This document shows positions 61,162 to 64,000 of a DNA stretch of 64,000 bases, piece after piece; within the stretch, counting starts at the first letter, position 1, and every line of letters starts with the position of its first letter. The notes beneath the pieces were generated by a model. It was not told where the DNA came from. It searched no databases and saw nothing but the letters and a program-made list of their open reading frames with translations. Location of the stretch: the NCBI RefSeq assembly GCF_036840915.1, contig NZ_CP085725.1, positions 2,480,001-2,544,000 of the forward strand. Reading direction: 5' to 3'. A program made the translations under genes and the position numbers. This DNA comes from Flavobacterium hankyongi. GTDB taxonomy: Bacteria; Bacteroidota; Bacteroidia; Flavobacteriales; Flavobacteriaceae.

Positions 61162-63267
61162 CTGAATACGTTTTCTGGCTTCATCCACCTCAACGACTTT
61201 CACTTGCACATGTTGATGTAATTTCACAACTTCGTTTACATCGCTTACATAACCGTCTTTGAGTTGGGAAATGTGAACCAATCCGCTTTCCTTGATTCCT
61301 ATGTCAACAAAACAACCAAAAGCCGTTATGTTATTCACAATTCCGGGTAGAATCATTCCACTGCGGACATCGGCAATGGTTTTTACATTCGGGTCGAATT
61401 CGAAAATTTTAGCAGCTTTACGCGGATCCAATCCTGGTTTTTCCAATTCTTTCAGAATATCTTTAATACCCAGAATTCCAACATTTTCGGTAATGTAATT
61501 CTCTGGTTTAATTTGGCTGATTTTTTCTTTGTTCCCAATTAATTCATTGACTTTTACACCCAAATCTTTGGCCATTTTTTCGACCATTTTGTATGATTCA
61601 GGATGCACAGCCGAATTATCTAAAGGATTTTTTCCATCCTTGATACGGATAAAAGCTGCCGCCTGTTGAAACGCTTTATCCCCCAGACGCGGTACTTTTT
61701 TCAATTGGCTTCTTTCTTCAAATGCGCCGTTTTCACTTCGGTACGCCACAATATTTTCGGCCATTTTTTCACCAATTCCGGATACATAACTTAAGAGCGA
61801 TTTACTTGCCGTATTGATATTGATTCCCACCGAATTCACACATCTGACAACAGTCGTATCCAATTCCTCTTTCAATTTTGATTGGTCCACATCGTGCTGG
61901 TATTGTCCCACACCGATGGATTTTGGGTCGATTTTAACCAATTCGGCCAATGGATCTGACAAACGTCTTCCGATGGAAACCGCTCCACGAACCGTCACAT
62001 CGTAACTTCCGAATTCCTCACGGGCAATTTTTGATGCTGAATATACCGATGCACCGGCTTCGGATACCACAAAAACTTGAACTGGTTTGTCAAACGCTAT
62101 CTTCTTGATAAAAAATTCAGTTTCACGACTTGCCGTTCCGTTACCAATGGAAATTGCTTCAATGTTATAGGCATTTACCATCGATTTTATCTTTTTCATA
62201 GCCATCGTAGTTTCGTTTTGTGGCGCATGCGGAAAAATGGTTTCATTATATAACAAATCCCCTTTTTCATCTAGACAAACTACTTTACAACCCGTTCTGA
62301 ATCCGGGGTCGATCGCCAGAATACGTTTTTCACCCAAAGGCGGTGCCAATAACAACTGGCTTAAATTCCCTGCAAAAACATCAATCGCCTTGATATCTGC
62401 TTTTTCTTTAGCTTCCTGTAAGGTTTCATTCGAAATTGCCGGTTCCAACAATCGTTTGTAACTGTCTTTGATGGCCAGTTCCAAATGTTGAGTGGTATCG
62501 TTATTCGATTTGATAATGTTATCCTCGATGAATGCAATTGCTTCTTCTTTTTCAATTTCCACATTCAGTTTCACAAATCCTTCTGCTTCAGCTCTCATCA
62601 TTGCCAATAAACGGTGTGAAGGTGCTTTACTTATTGGTTCGGCCCAGTCGAAATACTGTGAAAATTTTTGGGCTGCTTCATCATCCTTTTTGGTTTTTAC
62701 CACTTTGGTAGTGATTTCCGCTTTGCGTTGAAACATGCGACGCAAATTTTTACGGATGTAAATATTTTCATTAATCCATTCGGCAATGATATCACGAGCG
62801 CCTTGTAACACTTCGTCTTCGTTGGCTACCTTATCATTAAGATATTTGGATGCCAAAAATTCGATATCATCATTGCGTTGTGACATAATGATTTTAGCTA
62901 AAGGTTCCAATCCATTTTCACGTGCCGTATCGGCTTTAGTTTTCTTTTTCTTTTTATAGGGAAGGTATAAATCTTCTATTTCCTGTAAGTCGAAGCTGTT
63001 TTCAATTTTTGATTTTAGTTCAGGAGTTAAAGCATTTTGTTCTTCGATTGATTTTAAAATACTTTCTTTACGCTTTACAATTTCGTCGTATTGCTTATTC
63101 AATTTCGCAATTTGCTCAATCACCACCTCATCTAAATTTCCGGTTTTATCCTTACGGTAACGGGCAATGAAAGGAATCGTGCAGTCTTCGGAAAGCAATT
63201 GTAAGGTTGCTTCTATGTTTTTGGAAGCGGTCGAAACCGTTTTTAAAATGTATTCTAAATTTGTCAT
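61144..63267 (-). CDS. Tex-family RNA-binding transcription accessory protein
   Basis: 707 aa. Tex layout: N-terminal helical region (LQLLSEDCTIPFIARYRKDKTGNLDEVVIEQI), YqgF/RuvC-like part with GEKRILAIDPGFRTGCKVVCLD, a helix-hairpin-helix block (NINTASKSLLSYVSGIGEKMAENIVAYR), and a C-terminal S1 domain (GMILPGIVNNITAFGCFVDIGIKESGLVHISQL). It binds nucleic acid and is linked to transcription and stress. ATG 63267 (MTNLEYIL) is the family start; the 63312 reading adds MRQRYYFSILILFYK. The gene is comparatively GC-rich in places (29 of 60 in 62281-62340). Confidence 0.93.
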   Translation of the reverse strand: MTNLEYILKTVSTASKNIEATLQLLSEDCTIPFIARYRKDKTGNLDEVVIEQIAKLNKQYDEIVKRKESILKSIEEQNALTPELKSKIENSFDLQEIEDLYLPYKKKKKTKADTARENGLEPLAKIIMSQRNDDIEFLASKYLNDKVANEDEVLQGARDIIAEWINENIYIRKNLRRMFQRKAEITTKVVKTKKDDEAAQKFSQYFDWAEPISKAPSHRLLAMMRAEAEGFVKLNVEIEKEEAIAFIEDNIIKSNNDTTQHLELAIKDSYKRLLEPAISNETLQEAKEKADIKAIDVFAGNLSQLLLAPPLGEKRILAIDPGFRTGCKVVCLDEKGDLLYNETIFPHAPQNETTMAMKKIKSMVNAYNIEAISIGNGTASRETEFFIKKIAFDKPVQVFVVSEAGASVYSASKIAREEFGSYDVTVRGAVSIGRRLSDPLAELVKIDPKSIGVGQYQHDVDQSKLKEELDTTVVRCVNSVGININTASKSLLSYVSGIGEKMAENIVAYRSENGAFEERSQLKKVPRLGDKAFQQAAAFIRIKDGKNPLDNSAVHPESYKMVEKMAKDLGVKVNELIGNKEKISQIKPENYITENVGILGIKDILKELEKPGLDPRKAAKIFEFDPNVKTIADVRSGMILPGIVNNITAFGCFVDIGIKESGLVHISQLKDGYVSDVNEVVKLHQHVQVKVVEVDEARKRIQLTMII

Positions 63268-63298
63268 TTTGTAAAATAAAATAAGGATGCTAAAATAG

Positions 63299-63306
63299 TA
63301 TCTTTG
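63299..63306 (+). promoter_or_regulatory. TATCTTTG -7 element for the DUF1294 gene
   Basis: A TAnnTTTG match 15 bp before ATG 63322, in the 54-bp spacer divergent to tex. Confidence 0.55.
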
Positions 63307-63321
63307 TCGCAATTTTGAAGA

Positions 63322-63582
63322 ATGAAAATCGTATTACTTTATCTTATTTGTATTAATATCTTAACCTTATCATTGTTTGGTGTTGATAAGCTTTTGGCCA
63401 TTAAAAGTAAACGAAGAATACCCGAAAAAGATTTGTTAGTCTTTAGTTTTGTAGGGGGCGCAATAGGTGGTTTATTGGGTATGTTTATGTTCAATCATAA
63501 AGTTTCAAAAGGAAGTTTTTTGTGGAAATTTGCGTTCGTTTTAATCGCTCAAATCATTCTTTTCGTTTTTATGCGCATCTAA
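63322..63582 (+). CDS. DUF1294 small membrane protein
   Basis: 86 aa. Family motifs: FGVDKLLAIKSKRRIPEKDLLVFSFVGGAIGGLLGMFMFNHKVSKGSFLWKF. Two to three membrane helices; the conserved D-K, R-I-P-E and H-K charged points lie between them. The function is unknown. It has its own -7 element and its stop overlaps that of the convergent truncated gene by four bases. Confidence 0.9.
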   Translation: MKIVLLYLICINILTLSLFGVDKLLAIKSKRRIPEKDLLVFSFVGGAIGGLLGMFMFNHKVSKGSFLWKFAFVLIAQIILFVFMRI

Positions 63583-64000
63583 TTTGATTTGTAATTCCGT
63601 TTCATAAAGTTTAAAGCCGCCTCCATGACTTCACCCATTGATTTGGCATTTTTGAAGTTTTTATCTTTGGTGAATTCGTAGGTTTCTTTTTTCAATTGTT
63701 CCAAATGAAGTGTTGGGGATAACATCATCGATTTCATCACAGCTAATAAATCGGTTAAGCGCTCTTCAGAATCTGCTAAACGCTTCACTAATAAAGACCT
63801 TTCTTCATTTTGATATTGATCGATAGAATCGGGTTCTAGTTTTTCTTTGACCAATTCGGTAAACTGAAAATTCTCTTTAAACAAATGTGGTTTGTACAAT
63901 TTAAAACTTCCTTCATAACATTGTTGGTCGAAATCGATAGCGCGAATTTTATACACGATGTGATCATAATCATAGGTAGGAATCACCACAAAATTATACG
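63579..64000 (-). CDS. Unidentified protein, 5' end beyond the window
   Basis: Open from the window edge to a stop at 63579 (140 codons visible). The reading frame extends past the GTG at 63989 to base 64000 (YNF before it), so the start probably lies outside. Visible features: VVIPTYDYDHIVYKIRAIDFDQQCYEG at the edge, a charged region EERSLLVKRLADSEERLTDLLAVMK likely to form a helix pair, and a basic C-terminus MKRNYKSN. No membrane segment. I do not recognise the family. Confidence 0.6.
   Translation of the reverse strand, partial: YNFVVIPTYDYDHIVYKIRAIDFDQQCYEGSFKLYKPHLFKENFQFTELVKEKLEPDSIDQYQNEERSLLVKRLADSEERLTDLLAVMKSMMLSPTLHLEQLKKETYEFTKDKNFKNAKSMGEVMEAALNFMKRNYKSN

Noticed and set aside
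1..64000. tRNA or rRNA genes, CRISPR arrays, IS elements and phage genes
   Set aside because: No cloverleaf or conserved T-loop, no regularly spaced repeats and no transposase or integrase reading frame was seen on either strand.

Overview
The window is a 64 kb chromosomal segment of a low-GC member of the Flavobacteriaceae, most likely Flavobacterium or a close relative. The evidence is the gliding lipoprotein GldH, the type IX secretion (T9SS) lipoprotein SprE/PorW, a T9SS-sorted RCC1-repeat protein, an ATP synthase operon without its beta and epsilon genes, the acyl-ornithine carbamoyltransferase type of arginine pathway, and many Bacteroidetes-type TAnnTTTG promoter -7 elements placed 10-50 bases before starts. 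I found no rRNA, tRNA, CRISPR array, transposase or prophage gene.

Layout. 1-7300: a truncated M4 metalloprotease, a scoA/scoB CoA-transferase pair split by a surface-type lipoprotein gene, then PBP1A, gldH and ricT. 7490-10350: a tightly coupled ferredoxin / U32 (TrhP-like) / TrhO cluster for tRNA wobble hydroxylation. 10450-13180: dprA and, divergently, an HU-SPOR protein and a thioesterase. 13210-20460: an envelope-oriented minus-strand run (EnvC-like protein, DUF4292 lipoprotein, TPR protein, sugar nucleotidyltransferase, a GIY-YIG nuclease between two palindromes, dut, flippase, GNAT). 20510-22600: an S9A prolyl oligopeptidase. 22660-33090: atpG-A-H-F-E-B, then (after an inserted plus-strand RCC1 gene) an AtpI-position protein, AtpZ, bactofilin and SprE. 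33250-40640: a ferredoxin reductase, GT9 with DUF4254, upp, DUF6427/DUF6341, purD and a CapK-like ligase. 40630-46810: a polysaccharide operon (GT2, sugar-phosphate transferase, UDP-glucuronate decarboxylase, rfbD, rfbC) led by a large DUF6909-type protein. 46850-50810: a regulatory-domain protein, GH3, SdpI, a peptidase-less M23 relative, and tatA-lrp divergently. 50810-58770: a complete eight-gene arginine operon from acylglutamate synthase to argH. 58980-61100: a two-gene Septu-like (PtuA/PtuB) antiphage module. 61140-64000: tex, a DUF1294 protein and a truncated unknown gene.

How the genes work together. Several groups are envelope-centred (PBP1A, EnvC-like protein, flippase, glycosyltransferases, gliding/T9SS lipoproteins). 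The arg operon encodes every step from glutamate to arginine through acylated intermediates. The trh cluster places two independently evolved tRNA hydroxylases beside a ferredoxin, and both carry the same C-terminal domain. The defence module is AT-rich, has its own promoter inside the end of tex and ends in a strong terminator.

Most notable for follow-up: the shared domain of TrhO and the U32 protein; the RT-less Septu module; three phased palindromic boxes before the arg operon; two copies of a structured intergenic repeat with covarying stems; and the palindrome-flanked GIY-YIG gene. All calls come from reading the sequence and from remembered family features; no database search was run.
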